A stretch of DNA of 64,000 nucleotides, taken from Monosporascus cannonballus. Taxonomy: Eukaryota > Ascomycota > Sordariomycetes > Xylariales. Location: positions 1 through 64,000 of the forward strand of contig QJNS01000200.1 of NCBI GenBank assembly GCA_004154925.1. Direction: 5' to 3'. The notes below the pieces were generated by a model. It had not been told where the DNA came from and searched no databases. It worked only from the letters and a program-made list of their open reading frames with translations. Shown here in pieces: positions 11,802 to 22,960 of the stretch. The translations under genes and the position numbers were made by a program. Within the stretch, counting starts at the first letter, position 1; the number at the start of each line of letters is the position of its first letter.

Positions 11802-11892
11802 GGCCCGGGCTCCTCACGTATGCCAAGTCCGTTTCGTCTGAGGCTGAAGCATGCTGACGGAGGGCCTATCGTAATCCGCGACGGCTACCACC

Positions 11893-13926
11893 ATGAGCAA
11901 CAACCGGCTTGGAGAAGATCGCGCGCTCTCGCCTGATGTAGAGATAGAACAGCCGCAGGAGGGTCAGCACTACGCGACGCGCCCAGACGTTCCGATCAAC
12001 AGTCCCGCCCGTCTCGATTACGACGAGGACGACTCATCATCCCTCGGCGATCCTTCAATTCCGACACCCCGATTCATGCAGGACGAGGGCGCCTGGAAGC
12101 GATGGAGGTGGGTGCCGCCGTCGATTAGGCGGGTAGGTCGGGCAGTCGTCGATTGGACCCGGGGACCACAGAACCCGAAGGTATGGAAGATTGAGCCAGT
12201 CTTCCCCCGTGTCCAACATGGGCCTTCGCGGCTTATGGATAAGTTCCTGCCGAGAAAGAGACACCGGGTCTATTTATACATGTTCTACGTCTCTCTGTGG
12301 GTGGTGATATTCGCCATTGTCATGTGGAGGGGTCAAGCCGCCACCGAGATCCCCGTTTGGGGCAAGCCCTCGTCCATATCGTGCACCGCTACGCACTGGT
12401 CGCGGAAAAACGCGTGCGGACTCGATGGGATGGACTGCCGCCCGTTCAACGGGTCCGGCTTCGCTTTCAGATGTCCCGCCGACTGCGCCGGCGTACAGGT
12501 TCTCAACCCGCGGGCCGTAGGGGCGCAGGAAGTCGTCTACAGGCCGTTGGTCATAGGCGGCCCGCCAGACCCCGCCGGTGACCGAAATCCCGTGTACAGG
12601 GGCGACTCTTTCATCTGTGGGGCTGCTATACACGCCGGCATCGTTTCCAATCAGCACGGCGGCTGTGGTGTCCTGGAGCTCGTAGGCACCGAGCAGGAGT
12701 ACGTCAGTTCCACTAGAAACGGGATTGAGAGCATCGGGTTCGATTCCTACTTTCCCAAGTCCTTCACCTTCGATCAGGACATCGAATGCAGGGCCAAAGA
12801 CGTCCGATGGTCATTGCTAGCCCTCACGGTGGTTTTCACCGTGTTTCTAGCCCTCTTTACCGCCTCGCCGGGGGTCTTTTTCTTCTCGACCTTCATCGCG
12901 GTATTCTGGGAAGTCGGTATGGCCTCCGACCCCCCGAACTACTCGACGATACCAGGTCTATTCTCCGATATACTGGGGAAGTTTCTCCCCGCAATGTTCT
13001 GTGCCTGGGTATTCTATGACAAGATGGGCGTTCGACGCACGCTCGATGGCTTGACTGCACAGTTTGAGAAGGCCGTCCTGTGGCTCGGTGGGTGCTGGGT
13101 TGGAGCCCTGTCCAACCGCACCTTCGACTTCATCCCCATCCAACGCCTAACGGGACACGACCTCGAGCAGCAGCCGGGCGCGAAAGCGGCGCTGGCTATC
13201 ATAGTCATCATCCTGGTCGCTATCTTCGCCCTGCAGGTCTGGTTCTTCCAGCAGGAGGGGCGACTTATTCGCTTCCTCAAGCCGTACCTCCTCCTCATCG
13301 TTGGGATCGTCATCTGCCTCCTCCTGCCGAACCTCAACCTGCGCCTCCACCACTACGTCATTGCCCTGCTGCTGCTGCCGGGAACGGCCGTGCAGACGCG
13401 CCCCTCGCTGCTGTACCAGGGCATCCTCGTCGGGCTCTTCGCCAACGGTATCGCGCGCTGGGGCTTCGACCCCGTGCTGCAGACGACCGTGGCGCTGCGG
13501 GGCGACGGGCAGATCGGATCCCCGCTGCCCGTGCTGCTGCCGCCCGTCATCAACGCCACCTTCCCCCCTTCCATCGCCTTCCGCTGGGAGCCCCCGCCGA
13601 GCCCGCAGTACGACGGCGTCAGTATCCTCGTTAACGACGTGGAGCGGTTCCGCGGGTTCTTTGGCGATGAGGGGCCGAGCGACCAGTTCGTCTGGACCCG
13701 CGGCAACGGCAACGCCAACGCCAGCGGTAGCGCGGTCGACGAATACTTCCGCTTCGCATTCATGGATGGCACCGTCGTCTACGACTACACCAAGGCCGGC
13801 ATCTGGAATGCCGACCTCGAGTGGATCAAACCCGAGCCGGGACCCTCGAAGATCCGGAGGCGGGACGGGGTCGAGGAGGATGATATATATCGGACGTCCA
13901 AGGCTTTGCATAGGCGGATCTCGTGA
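11893..13926 (+). CDS. LCCL-domain multi-pass membrane protein
   Basis: Single exon, 677 aa. A cytosolic N-terminus (about 125 residues, acidic then basic, ending FLPRKRHR) is followed by a first membrane segment (VYLYMFYVSLWVVIFAIVMW). An extracytosolic cysteine-rich LCCL domain follows, with its diagnostic motif YRGDSFICGAAIHAGIVSN and paired cysteines (CTATHW, CGLDGMDC, CPADC, CGVLEL, ECRAKD). After it come about seven further hydrophobic segments, for example LLALTVVFTVFLALFTASPG, AALAIIVIILVAIFALQVWF and PYLLLIVGIVICLLLPNL. A soluble C-terminal part rich in W/F strands, possibly a lectin-like fold, closes the protein. LCCL domains occur in cochlin and Limulus factor C; in fungi the role of these membrane proteins is uncharacterised. 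The start lies 92 bp after the poly-C tract. A CACCATGAG context supports the ATG. Confidence 0.85.
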   Translation: MSNNRLGEDRALSPDVEIEQPQEGQHYATRPDVPINSPARLDYDEDDSSSLGDPSIPTPRFMQDEGAWKRWRWVPPSIRRVGRAVVDWTRGPQNPKVWKIEPVFPRVQHGPSRLMDKFLPRKRHRVYLYMFYVSLWVVIFAIVMWRGQAATEIPVWGKPSSISCTATHWSRKNACGLDGMDCRPFNGSGFAFRCPADCAGVQVLNPRAVGAQEVVYRPLVIGGPPDPAGDRNPVYRGDSFICGAAIHAGIVSNQHGGCGVLELVGTEQEYVSSTRNGIESIGFDSYFPKSFTFDQDIECRAKDVRWSLLALTVVFTVFLALFTASPGVFFFSTFIAVFWEVGMASDPPNYSTIPGLFSDILGKFLPAMFCAWVFYDKMGVRRTLDGLTAQFEKAVLWLGGCWVGALSNRTFDFIPIQRLTGHDLEQQPGAKAALAIIVIILVAIFALQVWFFQQEGRLIRFLKPYLLLIVGIVICLLLPNLNLRLHHYVIALLLLPGTAVQTRPSLLYQGILVGLFANGIARWGFDPVLQTTVALRGDGQIGSPLPVLLPPVINATFPPSIAFRWEPPPSPQYDGVSILVNDVERFRGFFGDEGPSDQFVWTRGNGNANASGSAVDEYFRFAFMDGTVVYDYTKAGIWNADLEWIKPEPGPSKIRRRDGVEEDDIYRTSKALHRRIS

Positions 13927-14759
13927 TTGCCTTGGATATTTGGATGGTTATCAGAGTTTTAGAGATATACTTGCATAGATACACTAGCGGTAAATGGTTT
14001 GGATATAGAAAGGCTGCACTGCACATACGTCGGCCTTGTATCGGTGACTTGCATCATGCAGCCTACGTGCAATATCTCACCAATTGCCTTTCTGACCTAC
14101 ATATTGAGGGCGATCATCACGATGGTATGGATCTGATAGCGAACTCCGCCGTCACAGGAACATCCCCGGGGTACATATGGGCGTTGTCAGTCGCAGGATC
14201 CAGCCAAGATACGGTCTAATCTGGAGTCTTATGATAATTGGATTACTGCACTCCCCTCCCCTCTCGCGTGAAGGCGGAATGGTCGCGGTTTAAGAAGTAG
14301 TAACACCAGATCGTCGTATCGACATGCCATGAGGAAATTCGACGATTGATCATCCTCTCTCATAGCGATGTCAACGTAGTTAATCACCAGAAACAAACAA
14401 GTCGTTGGTTACTTGATGACTTTACAGCCAGTAACAGATGGTATGATTCGGCCACAGCTTTGGAAGATTGAAGACGGTTACAGGACAGGGACAATGAGGG
14501 AACACTATCACGATACTCTCACGATTGCACACTCAATAATGATTTGATGGATTTGATTTTCGCATTTCTCATGCGTGGAATATCATTAGGAGCCCCCTCT
14601 AGTGTACAAGCCATTTGACGTTCCCTTCCATCGTCAAATCATCATAGAAACCATTCGTGGTGAGCAAAACCTCCTGCTGTCAAACCATGCGACGCCGTAA
14701 TAAACTGAAGCGTAGAACGGATCAAGGGAGTCATATCGTCGGCGGTGCGGGTATCCCAT
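13927..14759. other. intergenic stretch between convergent genes
   Basis: 3' regions of the LCCL-domain gene (plus) and the con-10-like gene (minus), which converge here. No RNA gene or repeat was recognised. The 98- and 119-codon plus-strand frames have no motifs; the second overlaps the con-10-like exons antisense. Confidence 0.4.
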
Positions 14760-15304
14760 TTAGCTGCTCAGACCACCCTTGCGACCAGCCTCGCGGGCCT
14801 TCTCGCTGCCGGGCTCAAAGGAACCAGACGAGGCCTGGCCACCCTTTGAGGCGATCTCGCGCTGTTATGTCACAAATTAGATTTAGGTCTTATTTTGCGG
14901 CATGGTGCATCATGTCAAACCCACCTGCTTGTCGGGGTCCATGCTGGCGAAGCCACTCGAATGGCTGGCCTGGCCGCCCTTGGAGGCGATCTCTTGAACC
15001 TCTTCCTTGGGTCTAATCATATATGTCAGTAAACCTGCGCGAGGTGAAAGGAGCGAAGCGTCGGTTTATCGAGACTTACCGGTTGGCGAAATTGCCGGGG
15101 TTGCCGCCGCCGGCGTTGCTGTTGTGGCCGCCAGAGCCGCTGTGGCTAGTTTGGCCACCCTTGGACGCGATCTCGCGGACCTCCTCCTTCGGGCTGGGAG
15201 ATTGAGTGTTAGATGAAGGTCTCGGATATCTAGCTGGACTGAGGGCTTATCGGGTATATAACTTACCGGTTGGCGAAGTTTCCGGGGTTGGTATTGTCAG
15301 TCAT
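14760..15304 (-). CDS. conidiation-specific con-10-like protein with duplicated module
   Basis: Exons 15304-15267, 15193-15080, 15012-14925 and 14861-14760 encode 113 aa. Introns are 73, 67 and 63 nt with GTAAGT, GTAAGT and GTGGGT donors and CAG, TAG and CAG acceptors. The product is a small, hydrophilic, Gly/Lys-rich KGG-repeat protein of the con-10 (stress-induced) family, known from Neurospora as highly expressed during conidiation. In the sequence: NPGNFANRPKEEVREIASKGG appears in the first half, then NPGNFANRPKEEVQEIASKGG again, followed by FASMDPDKQREIASKGGQAS and FEPGSEKAREAGRKGGLSS. The family usually has the N-terminal module once; here it is present twice, and both copies are split by an intron at the same place, within the Arg codon of NFAN-R. 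Function in the cell is not established; a protective role in spores or stress is inferred. Confidence 0.9.
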
Positions 15305-15458
15305 GATGATTTGTTTATTGGGGTGTTTTGCTAGGTTGCGAGGTTTGAGGTGGGTTTGAGCGATTTGTTTGGATTTAGGATGGTGCTTCTTGATGTGCAA
15401 GTAGTTAGTGTTGTTGTAAGACTGGAAGGTGGATGGGATTGAACGAAGCGGCAACTGG

Positions 15459-15466
15459 TATAAATA
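15459..15466 (-). promoter_or_regulatory. TATA-like box upstream of the con-10-like gene
   Basis: TATTTATA on the minus strand, about 155 bp upstream of the ATG. The spacing would suit a long 5' leader. A CCCCT stress-element-like site also occurs near 15650. Neither has been tested. Confidence 0.35.
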
Positions 15467-16292
15467 TTCAGACGGGCAGTGACAGAATCACATCAATCAG
15501 CCTTCAACTTGGCAATTGCGAGGCTGGCAAGTGCCCTTTCTTTGGGAATGACGTAATTGGCAATGTTGCATGTTTCAGCTCCTGCCTGGCCGTGATCTCA
15601 CATCTGTGATCTCATTGATTGCATCAACGGCCAATCCAGTCCGGGGGGCCCCTCCGGCACGGACCGTGCGGTGACGTTCACATTCACTCATGCACCCCAC
15701 TTTTTCTACCGGCGTCCGGGGTAGAGCCACTTGCGAGGAACCCTTGCGAAGTTGCGGATCATCCATATCTCGCATAACTGCGGCATGTCATTACCCCAAA
15801 ACGTTCACCATATAACTCATTCATTATGTGTCTAGAACCGATTATCGGGTTAAGAGGACCCCGATTTACGTCACTAGCGGAGCAGAAACTTGGGAAATGG
15901 GAGATGATCAGGGGAAATAGCTCCGGTGTTCGTAGGTGGCATGCGGTCAGTCTCTATCATATCCCTATTCGGTAAATGCATGCATAGGGACGACTTTCAT
16001 GACGCATCCAGGCGGGTAGCGTCGAAGGACTGTCTACATACAGATGTCGTGTGGCTTGAAATTGATCTGCCATCAATCCTCTTATAGCATCCTACAGTCT
16101 TAGGAATATGTATTAGTGATTGCAATAGTTAATTAATCGTTTACTGTCGTCACTAAGTAAGTATTCGCTGCTTGACAGGTATCTAGCACTGCCTTACCCC
16201 ATTCCTCCAAAATAGAAACTCCTGGACCTTAACCCCCATCGCCGCCTGCCGCATAGGTACATGACAAGTATCCGTCATGCGTATCTATGCCA
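15467..16292. other. intergenic stretch, no supported gene
   Basis: Promoter side of the con-10-like gene and 3' side of the small secreted protein gene. One 66-codon minus-strand frame has no motifs. Confidence 0.4.
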
Positions 16293-16790
16293 TTACTCGC
16301 AGGTAGTGACCTTGTAGTCCACGGTGGAATTACCCTGACCCGGTATCTTGGGTTTGAAATCGAGGTAGACAAGCTGCCGGAATGTTAATGGGAGGAAACC
16401 CAAATACAGGTCGCATTCAGCATACTTCGCTCTTCTTGGGAATCCATTCGCCATCCGTATCGCGGTAGAACACGATCTCGCCGGATCCTGCATCGCGGAA
16501 CTCGGCCGTGGTGTGACTGAGCGCGCCTTCCGTGCTCCATTCGACCTTGTAACAGGTCGACTTGGTTACCATGAACGGCTTAGAGCAGCGGGTGTTGCCT
16601 TCCGCGTCTTTGCATTTCTCGACGGCGAAGTCGAGAATGCTGCCCTCGGCGACGGTCGATGCTGTGGCTGCCCGTTAGTCAGATTCCAGGCGGACAGGGT
16701 GGCACCAATGAGGTTACGTTCGGTTGTCAGAGGGAGGCCTGTCAACGCTAGGCCTGCTGTCAGGACGCTTTGTGCGGACGGGATATACAT
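16293..16790 (-). CDS. small secreted four-cysteine protein, three exons
   Basis: Exons 16790-16718, 16667-16426 and 16373-16293 give 131 aa. The introns are 50 nt (GTAACC...CTGACTAACGGGCAG) and 52 nt (GTATGC...TTAACATTCCGGCAG). All joins keep frame and each intron removes a frame conflict or stop. Residues 1-24 look like a signal peptide (hydrophobic VLTAGLALTGLPL). The mature part has four cysteines (EKCKD, NTRCS, STCYK and TTCE near the C-terminus), enough for two disulfides, and one NST glycosylation site. I do not recognise the family. The size, signal and cysteines resemble secreted effectors or cell-surface proteins of fungi, but that is inference. The gene was not evident as a single open frame and had to be assembled from splice signals. 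Confidence 0.65.
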
Positions 16791-17797
16791 GGCTTCGATA
16801 TGATGCGTGCGCGGGAACGAGATTTTGGAGGTTTGGAGGTAAAGGAAGGAGTAATTTTGAAGTCATTGGAAATCAATGTTCAAAGTTAACTAGGAATGCT
16901 GCTTGAGAGTTCCTTGACAGTGAACCTTGTTTGGCAAGAGCCTGTCCGCGCCCCGAGCAACTCAACGTCATCAGGGTGTCAGCGTCATCAGAGATAGATT
17001 AGATCAAACAGGTCAATCCTAGCTGACTTTTAGGTAACAGCAAAACTCATGTGACACAACAGCGAACGGGCGTCGCCAACATAGCCGAACCCCTAACATT
17101 CCTGTAGCCTTCTTCAGTCCTATCATCCAAGTAACTGGTTTCAGGGAATACTTCGTTCGGGGAACGGACTCCCATTGTCTCAGACTGTAAAGTATCGAGC
17201 CACGGGTCGGATCTTCAAACAGATCTTGATTGTTTCGGTTGATTGCACCGCCACGAGACTTCAAAGCCCGAGTGGGAAACCAAGCTTGAGAAAACGACTT
17301 GATCCACAGAACCGGAGCCTTCTTACTAGCTGCGCGGGGTTGCCGAGGGTGCATTTGCCTAAGTGGGAGCTACCACTCGCCGAGATCATGAACGACATAG
17401 GCCGTAATCTCACGGCATCACCCGGAGAATGAGAAAGAAAGATGTCTACATGCACAACCTCTGCTGCATTAAGTTAGCGCATTTAGAGACATCCCCCACG
17501 TTGCCGCTAGCGGATTCCCCGTCGGCAGACAACGCAGTATGCTGCTTGGTCCCTCTAGGACGAGCCTCGCTAGTAACGCAAGGCCATGCCCTTTTGCGGA
17601 GCTACCATATCCGGGTATATATTACTATTCTAGAGAAAAGCACGCGGGGATCTCTATATGTAACCTAAAATACCTAGGGGTAACCCGTAGGGATTTTCCG
17701 CTACATACGAGACCCCCAAAGGTCCGTGGCTAGAGGTGCATAGGCGGGTATTCCCTCGCCCTTGTATATAGATTAGGATGAGCACTAGCATGAGGAT
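16791..17797. other. intergenic stretch, no supported gene
   Basis: A 111-codon minus-strand frame (17019-17354) and shorter plus-strand frames overlap without motifs. No RNA gene or repeat was recognised. Confidence 0.4.
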
Positions 17798-17989
17798 TCA
17801 ACTCAGCACGAGAGTAAACACAAGCACCAGTACAAACACCAACACCGGCACCAGAACTGACGCCAAACTGGAACTATCAGCGGCACTAGCTCGCTGCCCC
17901 CGTCCCACCCGCCCATTCTCCACGGATCCCGCGGAGTCCGACCGATTGTTGGTTGCCTCATCATGCGGATAGCCTACGATGCTTCTACC
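17798..17989 (-). other. orphan C-terminal exon with GPI-anchor-like tail
   Basis: An open frame without ATG runs to a TGA at 17800-17798 and ends in SSSLASVLVPVLVFVLVLVF followed by a few hydrophobic residues. Small residues, then a hydrophobic stretch to the very C-terminus, is the pattern of a GPI-attachment signal. Upstream there is a TAG inside CGGTAG, which could be a splice acceptor. The remaining exons were not found in the short space before the AAA+ gene ends, so this may be a relic or chance. Confidence 0.25.
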
Positions 17990-18372
17990 AACCTACCGGG
18001 CCATCCGCACCCCTTATCTGAGTGGTCGAAAGGGCGGCTGAGGGTTAGAAGATGCTCAACGCTACCTCCAACCTAAGACACTTTGGGTAGTTATAACACT
18101 TGCAGACCGGTGTGGAGGATGCGCTATGCGGGGGAAGGAGAACAGTCTAGCTATTCTAGCTGTTGTATGTTCGAGAGATGGAGAGCGATTCTCCTCATCA
18201 TCATTACCAAAACGTGAAATCCAAAAAGACCCTTCACGTTGCCTCTCGAGAATACCTAGTCCAAGCTCAAGTTCGAGACTGAAGACGCGACAACGAAGAC
18301 GGTAATAGCGACTGAGACTGTTGAAGCAGCATCCATAAGACCCAATAAACGAAACCATATCAAGAATTAAGA

Positions 18373-21300
18373 TCAGAAATCGTCGAACTCCTCCGCCACC
18401 GCCTCGTTTTCGTAGCTCATATCCGGCTGATCAAAGTACGAGTCGTTGTCCCCGTGATTCCCTTGCGGCCCCTGTTCGCCTTCGAAGTCATAAAACTCTG
18501 CGTCCACCTCGTCGTCCTGCCCGTGAGTATCTTGCGCGGAGAGCGGATCAGGCATGCGAGGATCAGTGCCCCAACTGGAATAGCCCGAATCATTCCGCTT
18601 GCTCAACGGGGTCTTACGAGCCCTCCCCGGGCTGGGATTCATGTGCGTATACTGCCGGCTGGCAACAGGTGAAGGAGTTCTCTGTTGAGCCGGGGCGTTC
18701 ATGTTGCTTCTCTGCTGCGCCTTGCCGGGTACATTGAGTCTTCTTTGTTGCGGCTGTCCAGAATTCTGCATTCGGGTAGGGGTTCGTTGCTCCTCTCTGG
18801 CCAGTTCCTGCTGTTGACGTGGCCTTTGACCCTGCAGGGGAGCAGGGCGAGTATTGGTGGGTATCTGGCTCTGATTTCGATATGAAGGTGGTGGGAGGTA
18901 GCCAGTGGGGTGCTGCGTTTCTTGGGTAGGATAATAGTCATACCGTATGTGAGTTCTCTTGGCTTGATCCATGGGGGTCTCGGCGGCGGCATGGTAAAGG
19001 TAGTCCTCGAATTTCTCAATTGCTTGGGCAACCTTGTCAAAGTGTACCCAGTCCAGATGCGGCACCCGCACTGGCACATCAACACCGCCGCCCTCGCTAG
19101 GATGCTGGCTGCTTTCATTCTCAATCTGCGGATCTCCGGGTGTATCTATGTCGAAATGAGCAAGGGAATAAGCGATCTGGAAGGCATTGCGGATTTGTCG
19201 ACCGTTCCTGCCCGACATTGTTAGCCTTTCAATTCTCGAGAGTAAATCCGGCTTTGTGGCAATCAGTGAGATCTTTTCGAGCCTTTTCTTTCTAGCAGGC
19301 GATCTTGAGGAAGCCAAAAACGGAACAATTTCTCCGATTCTACTTACCATCTCTGCTCAGGAGACTTTTTGTGCCTATCGAAGTGTGAAGCCGCCCACCT
19401 CAGGATATTCAGCTTATCGATTGCCATAGCAGGCGGCTTAGGCGCATCCGGGTTGGTCTCTGCTAGCAGATCTTGCTTTTTCTTCTCGATCTCTTCTAGC
19501 TTCCGAATGTTGACCTTGAAAATATCGACTGTCTGGCTGCGATCGAGGGGCGGGTAATATAAACTGATATGTATCCGTGACTTGAACGCTTCATCAAGAA
19601 CGCCGACCCGATTTGTCGTGAGAAAGAGAATACCGCTATAATATTCAAGAACACGAAGGAACACTGGCAGAGGACAGGCAGCCTGGCGTTAGTGGAGTTG
19701 TTGTCCAAAAGCACTGGGGTTACTTGCCTGAGACAAGGGCGTTGCGTTTCAAGTCTCCAAGCTCGCGGCGGGAGAGAAAGATGTCAGCCTCATCAAGGAG
19801 TAGAACGCAGTCCCAGTGATGAGCCAGACGGAAGATACCCCTGAGCGCGTCCTCAACGTCTCCTGGGAGGAAGCCAAGGTCACCACAAGTAATGACAAAC
19901 AGAGGCTTCTTGAAGACCTGCGCGACAGCCTCGGCTGTCGCAGTTTTGCCGACGCCGGGGACACCATGAAGTAGAATGACTAAACCTGACCCTTTCCCGC
20001 GGATTAAGTCCTGGTTCAGGTTGACACTCGGCCGTTGTTTCTGGGTCGCTTGCTTCTCTAGGTGTGACTTCACTAACGAAAGGACCATCGTTCGGTGCGT
20101 TGGGTCTATCTTCAAGTCTTTGAACACGTCCTGGGAGGCTGGGATCTCCATCAACGCCTGAATGTCGAGCATGTAAAACTTGCGCTCCCGGAAAGCGTAA
20201 CCAACCACTCTCCGGGGCAGCAGAATCAGGTCATCATCCTCTAAGACTGTCACATGCTTTCCTTCATTGAATGCCTTGAGACGGCTTCTTGACTTGATGT
20301 GCTCGTTTTGCATCTTTCCGCCATACCATTCTCCCCGTTGGGTCATATCCTTGAGCTCCCCGATAACTCTGAGCTGTCGGTTGGCCGTCATGTCCAAGTA
20401 TCTGATGGAGAGCTCATCATCCCCTACCGGCCAGCCGCTGTCATCAAAGTCCGCCAGCTCGTCCCAAGACGATGGTCCAGGCCCGACAGCAGCATCAGAT
20501 TTATACCCCTCTACAAAGTCAATAATGACATCGCCATCGATGTGCTCGCGAGTGGGCAAGTTGGACATCTTAGTTGACTCGATGGTACCCCCTGTCGGTC
20601 CGTGGGTAAGTGTCCAGCCGTCATAACACAGGTGTCTTTGTCTCACAGCCTGCTGGAACCATTGTCCCTGCTTGTGTAGGCCGGCCTTGATCTTCTCGGC
20701 ATCTTTGTGAAAACGCATGGGGTATATCTGAAGAGTTGTAATGTCCTTTTCGCCTTCGTAATCCGTGATAGCGAATCTGTGCGAGACGGGTATGTAAGAT
20801 GTGCCGTCGTAATCATAATAGTACGCGTAGATAAATATTTCCCGTTTCGTCAGCTTATGAGTGTCGTCAGGGTCGACGTCCTTTACGGGCGAGAGGACCA
20901 TGCTATACAGTCTCCAAGCGCTCTGGTACATCTTGACAGTGGAGGCCTTGGCGGTCTCCGTATTCCGCGCGTAGTCTGATACAGGAGGAACGTAGAGGAG
21001 CTCTCCAGACTGGAATGACATTGAGAGGTCCTGGAATCTGATCTTCCGCTTGCTGGTGCCCTTGGCCTTCTCCCAAAGAGGCTTTATGTAATTCTCGACC
21101 AATTCGACGTACTTTCGTACATGGCTGAGCGTTACAGGCGAGTCCAAGAGCGGTCCGGATACCACCACCTCGGGATCCTTCTCACCAGCGACGGCCGCGT
21201 CCTCCGGGAAGCCATCGTCGCCGAAGCTATCAGATTCCGGGCCCTCACCCTTGGAAGGGCCGGTCTCTAGCAGGGCCTCCGCATCAGCGAGGGAGAAAGT

Positions 21301-21924
21301 TTCGTGGTTGTGCCCCGTGCTCGAGTTGGACCAACGGTCTTCGAGAATCTTGAGACATTTCTTCACGGGCTTCAGATAGTAGTAAAAGATCCGGAAAGGC
21401 TGAAAAAACACACGGGGTCGAGTAATCGTCCATTGGTCCCCGTGGCCTGTAAGCCTTGATAACAAAAGAAGGAGCTGGGGCGACTGAATGCGAATGCGCT
21501 GGATCCAGTTGGTGTCGGCATCAGCAATTGGTCTCGCTGGTCTTGTATCTCCCTTCTTTGAGGTTCGACGGGACTTCTCCCTGGCAACTTCCTGGGCAAT
21601 ATGCGGATGGCCCCGAAGAAACTCGATAATCTCCATGCCCTCGGACAGGGAATAGCGGTTTTTGAATTGCTCAAAGTTAAGCCACCTGGCATCGACCACC
21701 AATGGAAGCTTGCGCCGCTTGTTCTCCCAGCATTTTTCTTTAGCTTCTTCCCGTTCCACCTTCGGATCAGTGCCCTTCCCTACATCCTCAGCAGATGCAG
21801 TGGCGCCCTTCGGAGCATCGGTAGCTTGATTCAGGAAGCCTGCCATGTCCACGCAGGCTTCGGGTGTGCTGATTTCATCGTCGACAACTGGCGGGCGCAC
21901 ATAAGTGGCTTCGGGGTTTGACAT
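18373..21924 (-). CDS. large AAA+ ATPase, fungal type with N-terminal regulatory region
   Basis: Exons 21924-19728, 19663-19348 and 19207-18373 encode 1115 aa. Intron 1 (64 nt) begins GCAAGT, a GC-AG intron; its use restores the conserved NALVSVFLRVLEYYSGILFL junction. Intron 2 is 140 nt with branch GGCTAACAATG. The N-terminal 450 residues are acidic/basic, then come a domain with HLTKREIFIYAYYYDYDG-like strands (as in DUF7025 fungal AAA proteins) and a linker. The AAA+ core has Walker A GVPGVGKT (653-660), Walker B VLLLDEAD (706-713), sensor-1 FLTTNR, Arg-finger segment FKSRIHISLYYPP and sensor-2 NGRQIRNAFQIAYSLA. The C-terminal 200 residues are disordered, Gln/Pro/Arg-rich, with an acidic end. 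ATP-driven remodelling of an unknown substrate is inferred from the family. It is divergent to the STAND-like gene, with starts about 1 kb apart. Confidence 0.85.
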
Positions 21925-22960
21925 GGCGACAGGATTTCGGGACGACCCTTGGCGGCCCCCTAAACCTTGGAGGGGCGAAAACTGCAGTGATATATGTTGC
22001 TCGGGGTAGCAGTGTGGGAGAAAACACCTGGGAAGTGGGACGGGTTGCCTTTATAAACAAACAGAGCCGGACAGAGCAGCGGTCCTCCTTATGGTAGCAG
22101 TGTCAGAGAAATGGGACTGGCACTGCAGGACCTTACCTAGAAACGACCTTTACAGACAAGAGAGGGGCGCGTAATGGCTCGAGGCGGCCCGCCCTTTCGA
22201 GACTTCCGCCCAAGTTATTATGAAGCGAGTGTCACACTGCTGCGGGGTCTTTCCGCTCTCTCACAAGGCTCCCATCTTTTCTCATTCGCGGACGAGCTTA
22301 GCCCCAACACAGTACGGCAGGCAGAGCAACATGCAGCTGACGCCTGCTTCCATTCAGAAGCGGACCTTATGCCACCCAAAGACTCTCCTCATTTCGCGCT
22401 CTACATCTCACAATTAGCCTATTCTTGCTCCAGGGTCCAGACTCGTCGTCTTTGGCCCAGCATGTGAGGAAGGTGCGCTACGCAGGGTACAGTACCCGAA
22501 ACGACACAGCTTCGAAGGGGTTCCGAACCATCACAATGATTCATGGTTGGTCCAGCTCAAGCCACCGTTCTGCAGTTTTGGAACATGATGCTTACTCCGC
22601 ACAGCAGCCCCCAGTTGTCAGAGTCCTCATAGTATTCTGATTTGACAGCTCGATTTGCGATGTAACCGCGTAGTTGATCTCGGGCTTGCCGAATCCAATG
22701 CACGAACCAGTATTAATCTACTCTCAGCTTGACATGTAGCGCCACTGCGTTTGCGGAAAATGGGTATTGCAACCCCTACGCACCTATTCTGAGTCTTCCG
22801 GGGTTTCCTCCCCGAGACACGTGAGAGAGGCACTATTCTCCCCGATATACGGGGTGACAACCACAACAGAGCCAAGGAGGGGGGAAGAAAAAGAAAAGAA
22901 AGGAAAAAGAAAAAGCGAAAAGAAAATAGAACCAAGATCCACAGGCCAGATCGCCGAACC
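21925..22960. other. bidirectional intergenic region between AAA+ and STAND-like genes
   Basis: About 1 kb separating two divergent start codons. A run of 42 purines on the plus strand (22874-22915) lies 45-87 bp upstream of the plus-strand ATG. No other structure or coding frame is supported. Confidence 0.5.

Noticed and set aside
13147..13911. 254-codon antisense frame within the LCCL gene, plus 184- and 225-codon frames in the same place
   Set aside because: Shadows of the high-GC coding strand. The 677-aa frame has clear domain and membrane structure.
17019..17354. 111-codon minus-strand open frame
   Set aside because: Composition is not protein-like and there are no motifs or splice partners. 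Treated as chance.
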